This document shows positions 19,644 to 28,787 of a stretch of 64,000 nucleotides of DNA, piece by piece. The translations under genes were made by a program, and so were the position numbers. The stretch lies in NCBI RefSeq assembly GCF_001888185.1, contig NZ_CP016364.1, positions 1,550,001-1,614,000 on the forward strand, read 5' to 3'. The stretch's first letter is position 1; each line of letters begins with the position of its first letter. Origin of the DNA: Phaeobacter porticola. GTDB lineage: Bacteria; Pseudomonadota; Alphaproteobacteria; Rhodobacterales; Rhodobacteraceae. The notes beneath the pieces are model-generated. The model did no database searches. It had not been told where the DNA came from and worked only from the letters and a program-made list of their open reading frames with translations.

Positions 19644-20225
19644 TCAATACGGGTTTCGAGGGCTGCGGTCATCTGACAGGGTCTGCTGACGCCGGGCAAC
19701 CACACGTTCGATCGCATCGGCAAGGTGCTTTTCCTGAATATTGTAGTCGCTGGCCTCGACCCGGATACGATGGGCTTCGATCATGACATCCGCATGAGAG
19801 CATCCCATCGGTGGTTCAAACCGGTAACAGGCTAGCTCAATCATCAGGCCCATGGGATCCTTAAAATAGATGGAGTCCATAAATCCGCGATCCTTGGGGC
19901 CGGAATGGCCGATCCCACGTTCATTCAGCCGTTCAACAGCCTGGCTAAAGGTGGCTTTTGACACATTAAACGCCAGATGATGCACGCAGCCGGGGTCTGT
20001 CGGCGTGCGGCTGCGGTTGGCTGTGCGGGTCTCATTGGTAAAAATGGTGATCAGTCGGCCATCACCTGGATCAAAGTAGAGATGCCCCTCGTCAGGATCA
20101 TCCAGATTGGGTTGATCAAAGATGAATGGCATGCCCAGCACACCTTCCCAGAAATCAATCGAGGTCTGCCGGTTGGCACCGGTCAAGGTGATGTGATGAA
20201 CGCCTTGGACCTGTAGCTTGCGCAT
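19644..20225 (-). CDS. VOC (glyoxalase/dioxygenase fold) family protein
   Basis: The 193-residue protein has the vicinal-oxygen-chelate pattern: VHHITLTGANRQTSIDFW with a metal-ligand His near residue 10, GCVHHLAFNV with the second His, and DPMGLMIEL with a ligand Glu. It resembles ring-cleaving dioxygenase/glyoxalase relatives often annotated simply as VOC proteins. The C-terminal 50 residues are a charged extension. It stands alone, separated from typA by a terminator. The substrate cannot be inferred. Confidence 0.82.
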   Translation of the reverse strand: MRKLQVQGVHHITLTGANRQTSIDFWEGVLGMPFIFDQPNLDDPDEGHLYFDPGDGRLITIFTNETRTANRSRTPTDPGCVHHLAFNVSKATFSQAVERLNERGIGHSGPKDRGFMDSIYFKDPMGLMIELACYRFEPPMGCSHADVMIEAHRIRVEASDYNIQEKHLADAIERVVARRQQTLSDDRSPRNPY

Positions 20226-20285
20226 GTTGTTTTTCCTTGGGTAATTGCTTGTTTTGCCAAGGATAGCAGGTGTCGCAGGGATAGC

Positions 20286-20316
20286 AAAAAAGCCGCCCGG
20301 TTGGGGCGGCTTTTTC
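20286..20316 (-). terminator. Terminator of typA
   Basis: A long GC stem (AGCCGCCC with GGGGCGGCT) flanked by A and T runs works for the minus-strand typA and could also act on the other strand. Confidence 0.85.
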
Positions 20317-20324
20317 TGTTTGTG

Positions 20325-22145
20325 TTAACCGTTGGTGCGCGCCATGCGCTTGCGCTCATGCGGGTCAAGGTAGCGCTTGCGCAGACGTACAGAGTTGGGC
20401 GTCACTTCTACCAGCTCGTCGTTATCGATATAGGCGATGGCCTCTTCCAGCGACAGCTTCATCGGGGTGGTCAGACGGACCGCGTCATCGGTGCCAGAAG
20501 CCCGTACGTTGGTCAGTTTCTTACCCTTCAGCGGGTTCACTTCCAGATCATTTTCGCGGCTATGCTCGCCAATGATCATGCCGGTGTAGACGTCTTCCTG
20601 CGCGCCAATCATCATCTTGCCGCGCTCTTCCAGGTTCCACAGGGCATAGGCCACCGAGGTGCCGTTCTCCATCGAGATCAAAACACCTGCACGACGACCG
20701 GGGATGGATCCCTTGTGCGCAGTCCAGCCATGGAACACACGGTTCAGAACGCCGGTACCGCGTGTATCGGTCAGGAATTCGCCGTGATAGCCGATCAGGC
20801 CACGCGATGGGACATGCGCAATGATACGCGTTTTGCCAACACCTGCGGGCTTCATCTCGACCAGTTCACCCTTACGGTGGCCAGTGAGCTTTTCAATGAC
20901 AACGCCGGAATATTCGTCATCCACGTCGATTGTGGCTTCTTCGACGGGTTCCATGCGAACGCCGTCTTCTTCCGTGAACAGAACCTGCGGGCGGGAGATC
21001 GACAGTTCGAATCCTTCGCGGCGCATGTTTTCGATCAGGACGCCCATCTGAAGTTCGCCACGACCGGCAACCTCAAAGGCTTCGCCGCCGGGTGTATCCG
21101 AAATCTTGATCGCGACGTTGGACTCGGCTTCTTTCATCAGGCGATCACGGATCACGCGCGACTGAACCTTCTTGCCATCACGCCCCGCCAGAGGGCTGTC
21201 GTTGATGCCGAAAGTCACGGTGATGGTCGGTGGGTCAATCGGCTGTGCGGGCAGAGCTTCGTTCACCGAGGTGGCCACCAACGAGTCGGCGACGGTTGCC
21301 TTAGTCATACCGGCGATGGAAACGATATCGCCTGCCTCTGCCACGTCGATGGCCTGCTGGCCAAGACCGCGGAAGGCAAGAACTTTTGTACAGCGAAAAT
21401 TCTCGATCAGTTCGCCATCACGGCTCAGCGCCTTGATGCTGTCGCCGGATTTCAGCGTGCCCGATTCGACACGGCCAGTCAGGATACGGCCCATAAAGGG
21501 GTCAGCGCCCAACGTGGTTGCCAGCATACGGAACGGCTCGTCCTTATGCTCGATCTGCTTGGGGGCAGGGACGTGGTCGACGATCAGTTGGAACATGGCC
21601 GACAGATCCTTGCGGGGGCCGTCCAGTTCCATATCAGCCCAGCCAGAGCGACCGGATGCATACATGGTTGGGAAGTCCAGCTGGTCGTCATCCGCGCCGA
21701 GGTTGGCGAAGAGATCAAAACACTGGTCCAGCGCGCGGTCCGGTTCGCCATCTGGCTTGTCGACTTTGTTGACGACAACGATCGGACGCAGGCCCAGGGC
21801 GAGGGCCTTGGAGGTCACAAATTTGGTCTGCGGCATCGGGCCTTCGGCGGCGTCGACCAGCAGGACAACACCGTCAACCATCGACAGGATCCGCTCAACT
21901 TCGCCGCCAAAATCGGCGTGGCCGGGGGTGTCAACGATGTTGATCCGGGTGCCATTCCACTCTACCGAAGTGGCTTTGGCCAGAATTGTGATGCCTCGTT
22001 CGCGTTCCAGATCATTGCTGTCCATGGCGCGTTCCGCCACAGCCTGGTTTTCGCGGAAGGCGCCGGATTGTTTCAGAAGCTCGTCAACCAGGGTGGTTTT
22101 CCCGTGGTCCACGTGAGCAATGATCGCAATGTTGCGCAGGTCCAT
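20325..22145 (-). CDS. typA: Translational GTPase TypA/BipA
   Basis: TypA is a ribosome-binding GTPase related to EF-G, used in stress and cold growth and in ribosome assembly. The 606-residue protein is full length. G1 is AHVDHGKTT at residues 10-18, the switch region holds [13 protein letters not shown]3 is [12 protein letters not shown] and G4 is NKVDKPDG. The EF-G-like domains and the TypA-specific C-terminal domain (TVELRRKR region replaced here by [19 protein letters not shown]) follow. It is read alone. Confidence 0.96.
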   Translation of the reverse strand: MDLRNIAIIAHVDHGKTTLVDELLKQSGAFRENQAVAERAMDSNDLERERGITILAKATSVEWNGTRINIVDTPGHADFGGEVERILSMVDGVVLLVDAAEGPMPQTKFVTSKALALGLRPIVVVNKVDKPDGEPDRALDQCFDLFANLGADDDQLDFPTMYASGRSGWADMELDGPRKDLSAMFQLIVDHVPAPKQIEHKDEPFRMLATTLGADPFMGRILTGRVESGTLKSGDSIKALSRDGELIENFRCTKVLAFRGLGQQAIDVAEAGDIVSIAGMTKATVADSLVATSVNEALPAQPIDPPTITVTFGINDSPLAGRDGKKVQSRVIRDRLMKEAESNVAIKISDTPGGEAFEVAGRGELQMGVLIENMRREGFELSISRPQVLFTEEDGVRMEPVEEATIDVDDEYSGVVIEKLTGHRKGELVEMKPAGVGKTRIIAHVPSRGLIGYHGEFLTDTRGTGVLNRVFHGWTAHKGSIPGRRAGVLISMENGTSVAYALWNLEERGKMMIGAQEDVYTGMIIGEHSRENDLEVNPLKGKKLTNVRASGTDDAVRLTTPMKLSLEEAIAYIDNDELVEVTPNSVRLRKRYLDPHERKRMARTNG

Positions 22146-22291
22146 AACGTCAGCCTTTGTAAGGAAGTTGACGCGCGCATAGCGTGATAGGCCAACAAAG
22201 GCCAGAGGAAATGCATCTTTTTGCCAAGTCCTGTGCCACTTGCGTTCGACTGTGATCGGGCTTGGTTGGGCCTATAGGTTGTGCTGGGTGG

Positions 22292-22627
22292 TCAGTGACC
22301 GGTGGTGTTGGAAAAAAGGTGGATCACCAGAATACCCACAAGGATCAGCAAGAGGCCAAAAATCGCAGGCAGATCAAGCCGCTGACCAAAAACAACCCAG
22401 CCAATGATTGCAATCAGGAAGATACCAAGCCCTGACCAGATCGCGTAAACGATACCAACGGGCATATAGCGTAGCGTCAGCGTCATCAGATAAAATGCCA
22501 GACCATAGCCAATCACAACCAGCACGGTTGGGCCAAACCGCGTGAATTGCTGACTCGCCTGAAGTGCGGTGGTCGCTATAGTTTCCGCCAGCACGGCCAG
22601 AATAAGGTAGAGATAATGCAGTGGCAT
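22292..22627 (-). CDS. Small multidrug resistance (SMR) family transporter
   Basis: The 111-residue protein has four membrane helices and the SMR hallmark acidic residue in helix 1 (Glu15 in LAVLAETIATTALQAS), plus YAIWSGLGIFLIAIIGW in helix 3. EmrE-type dimers exchange protons for lipophilic cations or polyamine-like compounds in the inner membrane. It is a single gene downstream of typA on the same strand; which SMR subtype it belongs to cannot be settled by eye. Confidence 0.9.
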   Translation of the reverse strand: MPLHYLYLILAVLAETIATTALQASQQFTRFGPTVLVVIGYGLAFYLMTLTLRYMPVGIVYAIWSGLGIFLIAIIGWVVFGQRLDLPAIFGLLLILVGILVIHLFSNTTGH

Positions 22628-22670
22628 GGTGATCTCCGTCAGGTGGGCTGTGCGATCCTGTCAGGGGGGT

Positions 22671-22730
22671 CTGTCAGGCTGTTACACTAGATCGCTCTGT
22701 CAGGCTGTTACACCAGATCGCTCTGTCAGG
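22671..22730. repeat. Tandem 26-bp repeat at the end of the double-HD gene
   Basis: Two 26-bp units (22671-22696 and 22697-22722) begin CTGTCAGGCTGTTACAC and differ at one base, followed by an 8-bp partial third copy that runs into the stop codon of the HD gene. Slippage during replication is the simplest origin. No regulatory role is evident. Confidence 0.75.
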
Positions 22731-23898
22731 CGTGGGCGTTCTCAGCAAACCACGGGGCAACGGTGGCGCGTACGTGATCCCAAACGGCCGGTGCGCCGCG
22801 CGTGACCTTATGGCCGACGCGTGCGTCCAGCTGCTCCATGGTCACATTATACTCTCGCCAGCTGCCGCCGCCGGACATCAGGTTCAGTAAAACGGGCTGT
22901 ACCCTGTCAATGGCCTTGGCATAGATGGCTTCAGCGCTTTCCGCGGCTTCGAATTCCTCCCAGATGCTGCGAAAACTGTTGGCTTGTGCCTCTGGCAGCA
23001 GGCCAAAGATGCGCTCGGCCGCGGCTTGTTCTGTTGCGGCAATCGCGGCGAGATCGGCCTCGGACAGAGCCGAATGGATCGGAACGTCGCCCGCATCAAT
23101 TTCGACGATATCATGCAGCAGCAACATTTGGAGCACCTTTGCCATATCAATCGGCGCGTGGCTGTGCTGAGCTAGAACCCACGCGTAAAGCATGATGTGC
23201 CAACTGTGTTCGGCAGAGTTTTCGTGACGGCTGCCATCACCGATGGTGGTCGCCCGCAAAACAGTCTTCAGCGCATCGACTTCGTTCAGGAATGAAAGCG
23301 GGGCGGTGATGGCATCCTGCGGCTTGGTGCCCTCTAGCAGGCCAACCGCATGGTGGAACACTTCGGGAAAGCTCTCTTCCAGAGCGGTCGCACGCCCGCC
23401 AAATAGGTTTCCGCGCACCACCTCGATATGTGCGTCAGGAACACCAGCGTTGCACAAGGTCTGAAAAATGGGTTGGCAATGATCAATCCGCTTGGCCCAT
23501 TGGGCGTCAGGGGTGAGGCTGGCTTCGAATTCGCGCCAGAGGCCGTGCAAGAATGCGGATTGATCGGCAGGCAACAATGAAAACAGCCGGGTTGCTGCGG
23601 CCGCTTCTGCGCTGGCCACGGCGTCCCAATCCACATCTTCGTCAATCGGGTGATCGCCGGCGTCGATTTCCACTAGATCATGCAGCAACAACATCTGCAC
23701 CACACGTTCCACAGAAACGCCGGTTGGTGCAAATGGCGCGAAAACCAATGCGTAGAGGGCCAGATGCCAGCTGTGTTCTGCGGAGTTTTCGCAGCGAGAG
23801 CCGTCCAGGATCAGGTTCTGACGATCCACGCGGCGCAGCTTGTCCGCCTCCAGCAAGAAACGGAACTGGCTTTCAAGCCGCGATGAGGTGTCAGTCAT
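22726..23898 (-). CDS. Protein with two tandem HD hydrolase domains
   Basis: I start the gene at 23898 (MTDTSSRLESQF), 390 residues; the longer frame reads through the preceding gene. Two copies of an HD domain of the YfbR/5'-nucleotidase-like group are present. Each has an ENSAEHSWH motif, an MLLLHD(L/I)VEIDAGD motif and a trailing acidic residue, so both appear catalytically intact. Such proteins dephosphorylate nucleoside monophosphates or related esters. The duplication within one gene is unusual, as relatives are usually single-domain. Its ATG overlaps the end of the small gene upstream by 8 bp. Confidence 0.85.
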   Translation of the reverse strand: MTDTSSRLESQFRFLLEADKLRRVDRQNLILDGSRCENSAEHSWHLALYALVFAPFAPTGVSVERVVQMLLLHDLVEIDAGDHPIDEDVDWDAVASAEAAAATRLFSLLPADQSAFLHGLWREFEASLTPDAQWAKRIDHCQPIFQTLCNAGVPDAHIEVVRGNLFGGRATALEESFPEVFHHAVGLLEGTKPQDAITAPLSFLNEVDALKTVLRATTIGDGSRHENSAEHSWHIMLYAWVLAQHSHAPIDMAKVLQMLLLHDIVEIDAGDVPIHSALSEADLAAIAATEQAAAERIFGLLPEAQANSFRSIWEEFEAAESAEAIYAKAIDRVQPVLLNLMSGGGSWREYNVTMEQLDARVGHKVTRGAPAVWDHVRATVAPWFAENAHA

Positions 23899-24139
23899 TG
23901 TCTGGGGCCTTGGATGCAATCTTGGCCTTGGCGGCGCTGATTTTGCTGTTGAGAAACGCGCGCGCCTTGCGTTCGGCAAGGCGCACCCGCATTTCGGTGA
24001 GGAAGGCTTCCTCAAGCGATTGAGACGCGGCCCCCAGCACCTGGCTTACCTCCATGTAGAGGCGCTCTTCGCCGGTGGCGTCCTGTACTTTTAGCGTATC
24101 GGCGGCCAGTTTCTGTGCCAGCGTCTCAATCGTGCCCAT
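23891..24139 (-). CDS. Small conserved-looking protein of unknown function
   Basis: The 82-residue, alanine- and glutamate-rich protein is predicted to be helical (MGTIETLAQKLAADTLKVQD start, AERKARAFLNSKISAAKAKI end) without membrane segments. It overlaps the alpha/beta hydrolase stop by ATGA and the HD gene start by 8 bp, so it is part of a three-gene coupled operon. I do not recognise the family. Confidence 0.75.
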   Translation of the reverse strand: MGTIETLAQKLAADTLKVQDATGEERLYMEVSQVLGAASQSLEEAFLTEMRVRLAERKARAFLNSKISAAKAKIASKAPDND

Positions 24140-24792
24140 CAGCGGGAGCTTTCGGTCAGCCGCCGTTTGACGTAGTCGGAGACATTATCGATCATCGGGT
24201 CCATATGTGGATCCTGGAAGAAATGATCGGCGCCTTCGATCTCCGTGTGGGTGACGGTGATGCCCTTTTGTTCGTGCAGCTTGTTCACCAGGTTCACCGT
24301 ATCCGCAGGCGGCGCGACGCGGTCGGCGGTGCCGTTGATGATCAGACCGGAAGACGGGCAGGGCGCTAGGAACGAAAAGTCATACATATTGGCAGGTGGT
24401 GCGACCGAGATAAATCCGGTGATCTCCGGACGGCGCATCAACAGTTGCATGCCAATCCAGGCCCCGAAGGAGAAGCCGGCAACCCAGCAATGCTTGGAGT
24501 TGTTGTTCATCGACTGAAGGTAATCCAGCGCCGATGCGGCATCGGACAATTCGCCTACACCTTGATCATATTCGCCCTGCGACCGGCCAACGCCGCGGAA
24601 ATTGAACCGCAGTACGGTGAAGCCCATGTTGTAGAACGCGTAATGCAGATTGTAGACGACCTTGTTGTTCATCGTTCCGCCGAACTGCGGGTGCGGATGC
24701 AGCACGATGGCGATGGGGGCGTCTCTTTCTTTTTGTGGGTGATAGCGGCCTTCCAGGCGGCCTTCGGGTCCGGGAAAAATGACCTCAGGCAT
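24139..24792 (-). CDS. Alpha/beta hydrolase
   Basis: The 217-residue protein fits the short alpha/beta hydrolases of COG2945: HPHPQFGGTMNNKVV near the start, FNFRGVGRSQG, the nucleophile elbow GFSFGAW, an Asp in NGTADRVAPP, and a catalytic His in GADHFF. These are cytoplasmic esterase- or dienelactone-hydrolase-like enzymes of unknown substrate. It is the first gene of the operon with the small protein and the double-HD protein, and is divergent from iscR. Confidence 0.87.
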   Translation of the reverse strand: MPEVIFPGPEGRLEGRYHPQKERDAPIAIVLHPHPQFGGTMNNKVVYNLHYAFYNMGFTVLRFNFRGVGRSQGEYDQGVGELSDAASALDYLQSMNNNSKHCWVAGFSFGAWIGMQLLMRRPEITGFISVAPPANMYDFSFLAPCPSSGLIINGTADRVAPPADTVNLVNKLHEQKGITVTHTEIEGADHFFQDPHMDPMIDNVSDYVKRRLTESSR

Positions 24793-24841
24793 GGGTGGGT
24801 GGATCCTACTCTTAATTTTCAGAGATGTCGCTTGGGAAAAC

Positions 24842-24870
24842 TTGACGAATTCCGTAGGACACCTTAGAAC
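24842..24870 (+). promoter_or_regulatory. Candidate promoter of the iscR-suf operon
   Basis: TTGACG at 24842-24847 and TAGAAC at 24865-24870 are separated by 17 bp. The -10 element overlaps the palindrome described next, a good place for repression. Confidence 0.5.
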
Positions 24871-24878
24871 GGTTCTAA
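24864..24878. promoter_or_regulatory. Candidate Irr (iron control element) site
   Basis: TTAGAACGGTTCTAA is a perfect palindrome about the central G. It matches the TTTAGAA-N3-TTCTAAA form of the alphaproteobacterial ICE motif bound by Irr, minus the outermost base pair. It covers the presumed -10 of iscR-suf, so Irr could repress Fe-S assembly when haem and iron are short. Confidence 0.6.
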
Positions 24879-24982
24879 TTGATGGCAGAGGCCAAGTTTC
24901 GCTGCCGTCTCGCTGAGATACGCATTGCAGCGTTCAAGGTCAATCTTTTCGCTGTGCCATCGGGGCCTGAGGATTTGAAACT

Positions 24983-25441
24983 ATGAAACTTTCGACCAAA
25001 GGCCGCTATGCAATGGTTGCACTGGCCGATATCGCGCTACAACCAGAGGGCGTTCTGGTTGTTCTGGGCGATATCTCAAAACGTCAGGATATTTCATTGC
25101 CCTATCTTGAACAGCTGTTTGTAAAGCTACGGCGTGCGGGCCTTGTTGTATCTGTACGTGGACCGGGAGGTGGCTATCGGCTGGCGCATAGCCCATCGGA
25201 AATCCGGGTTGTTGACGTCCTGAGCGCAGTGGATGAAACCGTTGATGCAATGCACAAGGGGGCCGGGGCCTCCGGGGCGCTATCAGGCAGCCGTGCGCAG
25301 TCTCTGACCAACCGGCTGTGGGAGGGGTTGAGCGCACATGTTTATGTGTTCCTTCATCAGACCCGACTGTCGGACGTTATCCAAAATGATCTGGCACCTT
25401 GCCCTGCGGTGCCAACGCTTTTTGCGGTGGTTGACGATTAA
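24983..25441 (+). CDS. iscR: Rrf2-family regulator IscR
   Basis: The 152-residue protein has the Rrf2 winged helix: MKLSTKGRYAMVALADIA, then SLPYLEQLFVKLRRAGLV with the recognition helix, and VRGPGGGYRLA. It heads the Fe-S operon, which it probably represses. The three clustered cysteines that hold the [2Fe-2S] cluster in E. coli IscR are absent: the region MHKGAGASGALSGSR has none, and Cys140 is the only cysteine in the protein. A one-cysteine IscR is known from Rhodobacter sphaeroides, so this is a lineage trait and not decay. Confidence 0.9.
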   Translation: MKLSTKGRYAMVALADIALQPEGVLVVLGDISKRQDISLPYLEQLFVKLRRAGLVVSVRGPGGGYRLAHSPSEIRVVDVLSAVDETVDAMHKGAGASGALSGSRAQSLTNRLWEGLSAHVYVFLHQTRLSDVIQNDLAPCPAVPTLFAVVDD

Positions 25442-25554
25442 GCTCACCAGCATACCCAAGCTGATCCACACCTTGAGACTTTAACCTTTCCTCCTAAAGG
25501 CGCGCCACACAGCTGGAGTTGCCAGGGATCTGATCTAGGACCAAATAGCCGCAT

Positions 25555-26598
25555 ATGTCGCGCGTATATCTTGATCATAATGCCACCACGCCGCTGTGCG
25601 CTGCTGCCAAGGACGCGATGATCGCGGCGATGGAGGTTTGCGGCAATCCCTCGTCAGTGCACGCAGAGGGGCGCGCGGCGAAGGCTCTGGTCGAGCGTGC
25701 GCGCGCACAAATTGCGTCCGCATTTGGCGCGGATGGGGCCGATATTGTCTTCACCTCAGGCTCAACCGAGGGGGCCGCGCTGGCGATGATAGGGCGAGAA
25801 ATGCATGGTGCGGCGCTTGAACATGATGCCATAAGGGCCTGGTCAATCGAGGATTTGCCGGTTTCAGCGGAGGGGCGTGTTGAGGTCGCTGACCCGCAGC
25901 ATTCGACTCTTCAGCTGGCCAACTCGGAAACGGGCGTGATCCAGGACTTGCCCGAAGGTCTGGCCGTAAGCGATGCCACGCAGGCATTTGGCAAGCTGCC
26001 TGTCGCGTTCAACTGGATGGGGGCCACAATGGCGCTGATTTCAGCGCATAAGTTGGCTGGGCCCAAAGGCATTGGCGCGGTTGTTCTGAAGCGCGGCACC
26101 GATATCACCGCTCAGATCAAGGGGGGTGGTCAGGAGATGGGCCGTCGTTCTGGCACCGAGAATGTCGTGGGGATCGCCGGTTTCGGAGCCGCCGCTGAGG
26201 CTGCCGCACTGGCCTTGGCGAATGGTGTCTGGGAACGTGTTGCCGAACTGCGCAACATGATGGAAGCGGCTCTTGCGGCAGAAAGTTCCGATACTATTTT
26301 TGTTGGGAACACAATGCCGCGATTGCCCAATACCAGTTGCTTTGCGACCCCCGGCTGGAAGGGCGAAACCCAGGTCATGCAGATGGACCTGTCGGGGTTT
26401 GCCATCAGCGCCGGCAGCGCTTGCTCCAGTGGTAAGGTGCGCGCCAGCGCGGTGCTGACCGCCATGGGATTTGATGAGATGACCGCCCAGAGCGCCGTGC
26501 GCGTCTCGCTTGGGCCGGAAACAACGGAAACAGATGTGCTGCGTTTTGCCGAAGCGTGGTGCGTCAAACAAAAGAAACATCGCGCCCGCGTGGCGTGA
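25555..26598 (+). CDS. iscS: Cysteine desulfurase, IscS/NifS type
   Basis: This PLP enzyme takes sulfur from cysteine for Fe-S cluster building. The 347-residue protein has YLDHNATTP at its start, the PLP-binding Lys166 in ISAHKLAGPKG, and the mobile-loop catalytic Cys290 in GSACSSGKV. It is shorter than E. coli IscS (404). It lies between iscR and sufB, and the operon also ends with a sufS, so two desulfurases of different types are encoded together. The gene name is by class; NifS-like would serve as well. Confidence 0.9.
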   Translation: MSRVYLDHNATTPLCAAAKDAMIAAMEVCGNPSSVHAEGRAAKALVERARAQIASAFGADGADIVFTSGSTEGAALAMIGREMHGAALEHDAIRAWSIEDLPVSAEGRVEVADPQHSTLQLANSETGVIQDLPEGLAVSDATQAFGKLPVAFNWMGATMALISAHKLAGPKGIGAVVLKRGTDITAQIKGGGQEMGRRSGTENVVGIAGFGAAAEAAALALANGVWERVAELRNMMEAALAAESSDTIFVGNTMPRLPNTSCFATPGWKGETQVMQMDLSGFAISAGSACSSGKVRASAVLTAMGFDEMTAQSAVRVSLGPETTETDVLRFAEAWCVKQKKHRARVA

Positions 26599-26613
26599 TT
26601 GCAGGAGATGATC

Positions 26614-28137
26614 ATGGCCGCATTGGATGATGTTCAGGTAAAAGAAGGCGTTGACCAGGAAACGGTTGATGCTGTTCGCGAAGTTGGTGGTGCGTACAAA
26701 TACGGATGGGAAACCGATATTGAGATGGAATATGCCCCCAAGGGGCTGAACACCGATATCGTGCGGCTGATTTCGGAAAAGAACGAAGAGCCAGAGTGGA
26801 TGCTGAACTGGCGTTTGGAAGCCTATGACCGCTGGCTTCAGAAGGAAGAGCCGACCTGGGCCATGGTTGACTACCCGGAAATCGATTTTCAGGATCAGTA
26901 CTACTACGCCCGGCCCAAATCCATGGAAGTCAAACCAAAGTCGCTGGATGAGGTTGATCCCAAGCTGCTCGCTACTTACGAAAAGCTTGGTATACCTCTG
27001 AAAGAGCAGATGATTCTTGCTGGCGTCGAGGGGGCAGAGAACATGCCTGCAGAAGGCCGTAAGGTCGCTGTCGACGCTGTGTTTGACTCTGTGTCGGTGG
27101 GCACGACTTTCCAGGCTGAACTGAAAAAAGCTGGTGTTATCTTTTGCTCTATCTCTGAGGCGATCAAAGAACACCCCGAGCTGGTGAAGAAGTACCTTGG
27201 TACCGTTGTGCCGGTCTCAGACAACTACTATGCGACACTAAACTCTGCCGTGTTTTCTGATGGATCGTTTGTTTATGTGCCGCCGGGCGTGCGTTGCCCG
27301 ATGGAGCTGTCGACCTATTTCCGCATCAATGCGGAAAACACCGGCCAGTTTGAACGTACGCTGATCATCGCCGATAAAGGCAGCTATGTCAGCTACTTGG
27401 AAGGCTGTACTGCACCAGCACGTGACATCGCGCAGCTGCACGCCGCAGTGGTCGAAATCATCATCGAAGAAGACGCCGAGGTGAAATACTCGACCGTTCA
27501 GAACTGGTATCCCGGTGATGAAGACGGCAAGGGTGGCATCTACAACTTTGTGACCAAACGCGCCGATTGCCGCGGCGACCGCGCCAAGGTGATGTGGACT
27601 CAGGTGGAAACCGGCTCTGCTGTAACCTGGAAGTACCCCTCCTGCATCCTGCGCGGCAACGAAAGCCAGGGCGAGTTCTACTCAATTGCGATTGCGAACA
27701 ACATGCAGCAGGCCGACACGGGCACCAAAATGGTGCATCTCGGCAAGAACACTAAATCGCGGATCGTTTCCAAAGGGATCTCCGCAGGCAAGGCACAGAA
27801 CACCTATCGCGGTCTTGTATCGATGCACCCCAAAGCCAAGGACAGCCGCAACTACACCCAATGCGACAGCCTGTTGATCGGGGATAAATGCGGGGCGCAC
27901 ACGGTTCCCTATATCGAGGTCAAGAACAACTCCTCGCGCGTCGAGCACGAGGCAACGACATCCAAGGTGGATGACGACCAGCTGTTCTACTGCCGCCAGC
28001 GCGGCATGGACGAAGAAGAGGCGGTGGCCCTGGTGGTCAACGGCTTCTGCAAGGATGTGCTGCAGGCGCTGCCGATGGAGTTCGCCATGGAAGCACAGCA
28101 GCTGGTTGCGATCTCGCTGGAAGGGTCTGTGGGGTAA
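26614..28137 (+). CDS. sufB: Fe-S cluster assembly scaffold SufB
   Basis: SufB is the scaffold subunit of the SufBCD complex, where clusters are built in the cytoplasm. I choose the ATG at 26614 ([13 protein letters not shown]), 6 bases after AGGAG, giving 507 residues; the ATG at 26608 would abut the AGGAG. Family blocks include [50 protein letters not shown] and the C-terminal [15 protein letters not shown]. It follows the desulfurase by 15 bases. Confidence 0.97.
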   Translation: MAALDDVQVKEGVDQETVDAVREVGGAYKYGWETDIEMEYAPKGLNTDIVRLISEKNEEPEWMLNWRLEAYDRWLQKEEPTWAMVDYPEIDFQDQYYYARPKSMEVKPKSLDEVDPKLLATYEKLGIPLKEQMILAGVEGAENMPAEGRKVAVDAVFDSVSVGTTFQAELKKAGVIFCSISEAIKEHPELVKKYLGTVVPVSDNYYATLNSAVFSDGSFVYVPPGVRCPMELSTYFRINAENTGQFERTLIIADKGSYVSYLEGCTAPARDIAQLHAAVVEIIIEEDAEVKYSTVQNWYPGDEDGKGGIYNFVTKRADCRGDRAKVMWTQVETGSAVTWKYPSCILRGNESQGEFYSIAIANNMQQADTGTKMVHLGKNTKSRIVSKGISAGKAQNTYRGLVSMHPKAKDSRNYTQCDSLLIGDKCGAHTVPYIEVKNNSSRVEHEATTSKVDDDQLFYCRQRGMDEEEAVALVVNGFCKDVLQALPMEFAMEAQQLVAISLEGSVG

Positions 28138-28139
28138 TA

Positions 28140-28409
28140 ATGGCCGTGGAGGAGAGGGCAGCAGCGGAGGTCAAGGCCTTTGAATATAACGCGAAAGAAG
28201 GTGTTCGCGCCGTTGCGTTCATCTGGTTCTTGCAGCGCATTGCCGCACCTCTTTTCTTCGTTTTCTTGTTTGCCGTTATTATGGCCTTTGCCGTGAATGG
28301 TGTTGTCGCTGGGCTGCTTTGTTTGGCGATTTTTGGAGGACCGGCCCTGTTGCTTTGGTGGTTCACGTCCCGGCAAGGACAAAAAGTGTTGGAGTATTGG
28401 AAAAAATGA
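28140..28409 (+). CDS. Small membrane protein within the suf operon
   Basis: The 89-residue protein has a charged N-terminus ([21 protein letters not shown]) and two adjacent membrane helices (about residues 25-50 and 53-75), ending in a basic tail. It starts 3 bases after the sufB stop and its own stop overlaps the YbjQ gene (ATGA). I do not recognise the family. Its position suggests a role near the membrane linked to iron or Fe-S handling, or simple operon hitch-hiking. Confidence 0.75.
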   Translation: MAVEERAAAEVKAFEYNAKEGVRAVAFIWFLQRIAAPLFFVFLFAVIMAFAVNGVVAGLLCLAIFGGPALLLWWFTSRQGQKVLEYWKK

Positions 28410-28720
28410 TCATCACAACCACTAACTCCGTCGAAGGCTACCAGATCTCCGAATACAAAGGCATCGTGGTGGGTGAGGCGATCATGGGCGCCAATGTGGT
28501 GCGCGATGTCTTTGCGTCCATTACCGACATCGTCGGTGGTCGCTCTGGCGCCTATGAAAGCAAGCTGCAGGACGCGCGCGAAACTGCGCTGGCAGAGCTG
28601 GAAGACCGCGCCCGTGCCAAAGGCGCCAACGCGGTTGTCGGCGTCGATCTGGATTATGAAGTGGTGGGCCAGTCCATGTTGATGGTGTCCGCCAGCGGAA
28701 CAGCCGTAGTGATCGGCTAA
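28406..28720 (+). CDS. YbjQ/UPF0145 family protein
   Basis: The 104-residue protein begins [20 protein letters not shown], with [23 protein letters not shown] and, near the end, [17 protein letters not shown]; these are the signature of YbjQ (UPF0145), a pentameric fold sometimes called a heavy-metal-binding domain. The function is not established. Start at 28406 overlaps the previous stop; earlier in-frame starts lie inside that gene. It sits between sufB and sufC. Confidence 0.9.
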   Translation: MIITTTNSVEGYQISEYKGIVVGEAIMGANVVRDVFASITDIVGGRSGAYESKLQDARETALAELEDRARAKGANAVVGVDLDYEVVGQSMLMVSASGTAVVIG

Positions 28721-28787
28721 CGAATTCGCCCCTCGGGGCACAGGAACAACCGGGGTCTATCCCCGAAGAGATATAAACGAGGAAAAA

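Noticed and set aside
20301-22187. A 628-codon plus-strand open frame opposite typA
   Set aside because: It mirrors typA codon by codon, as expected for antisense of a GC-rich gene, and has no start context or family motifs.
26041-27174. Long minus-strand frame across the cysteine desulfurase and sufB
   Set aside because: Both plus-strand genes are certain from catalytic motifs; this frame is an antisense shadow.
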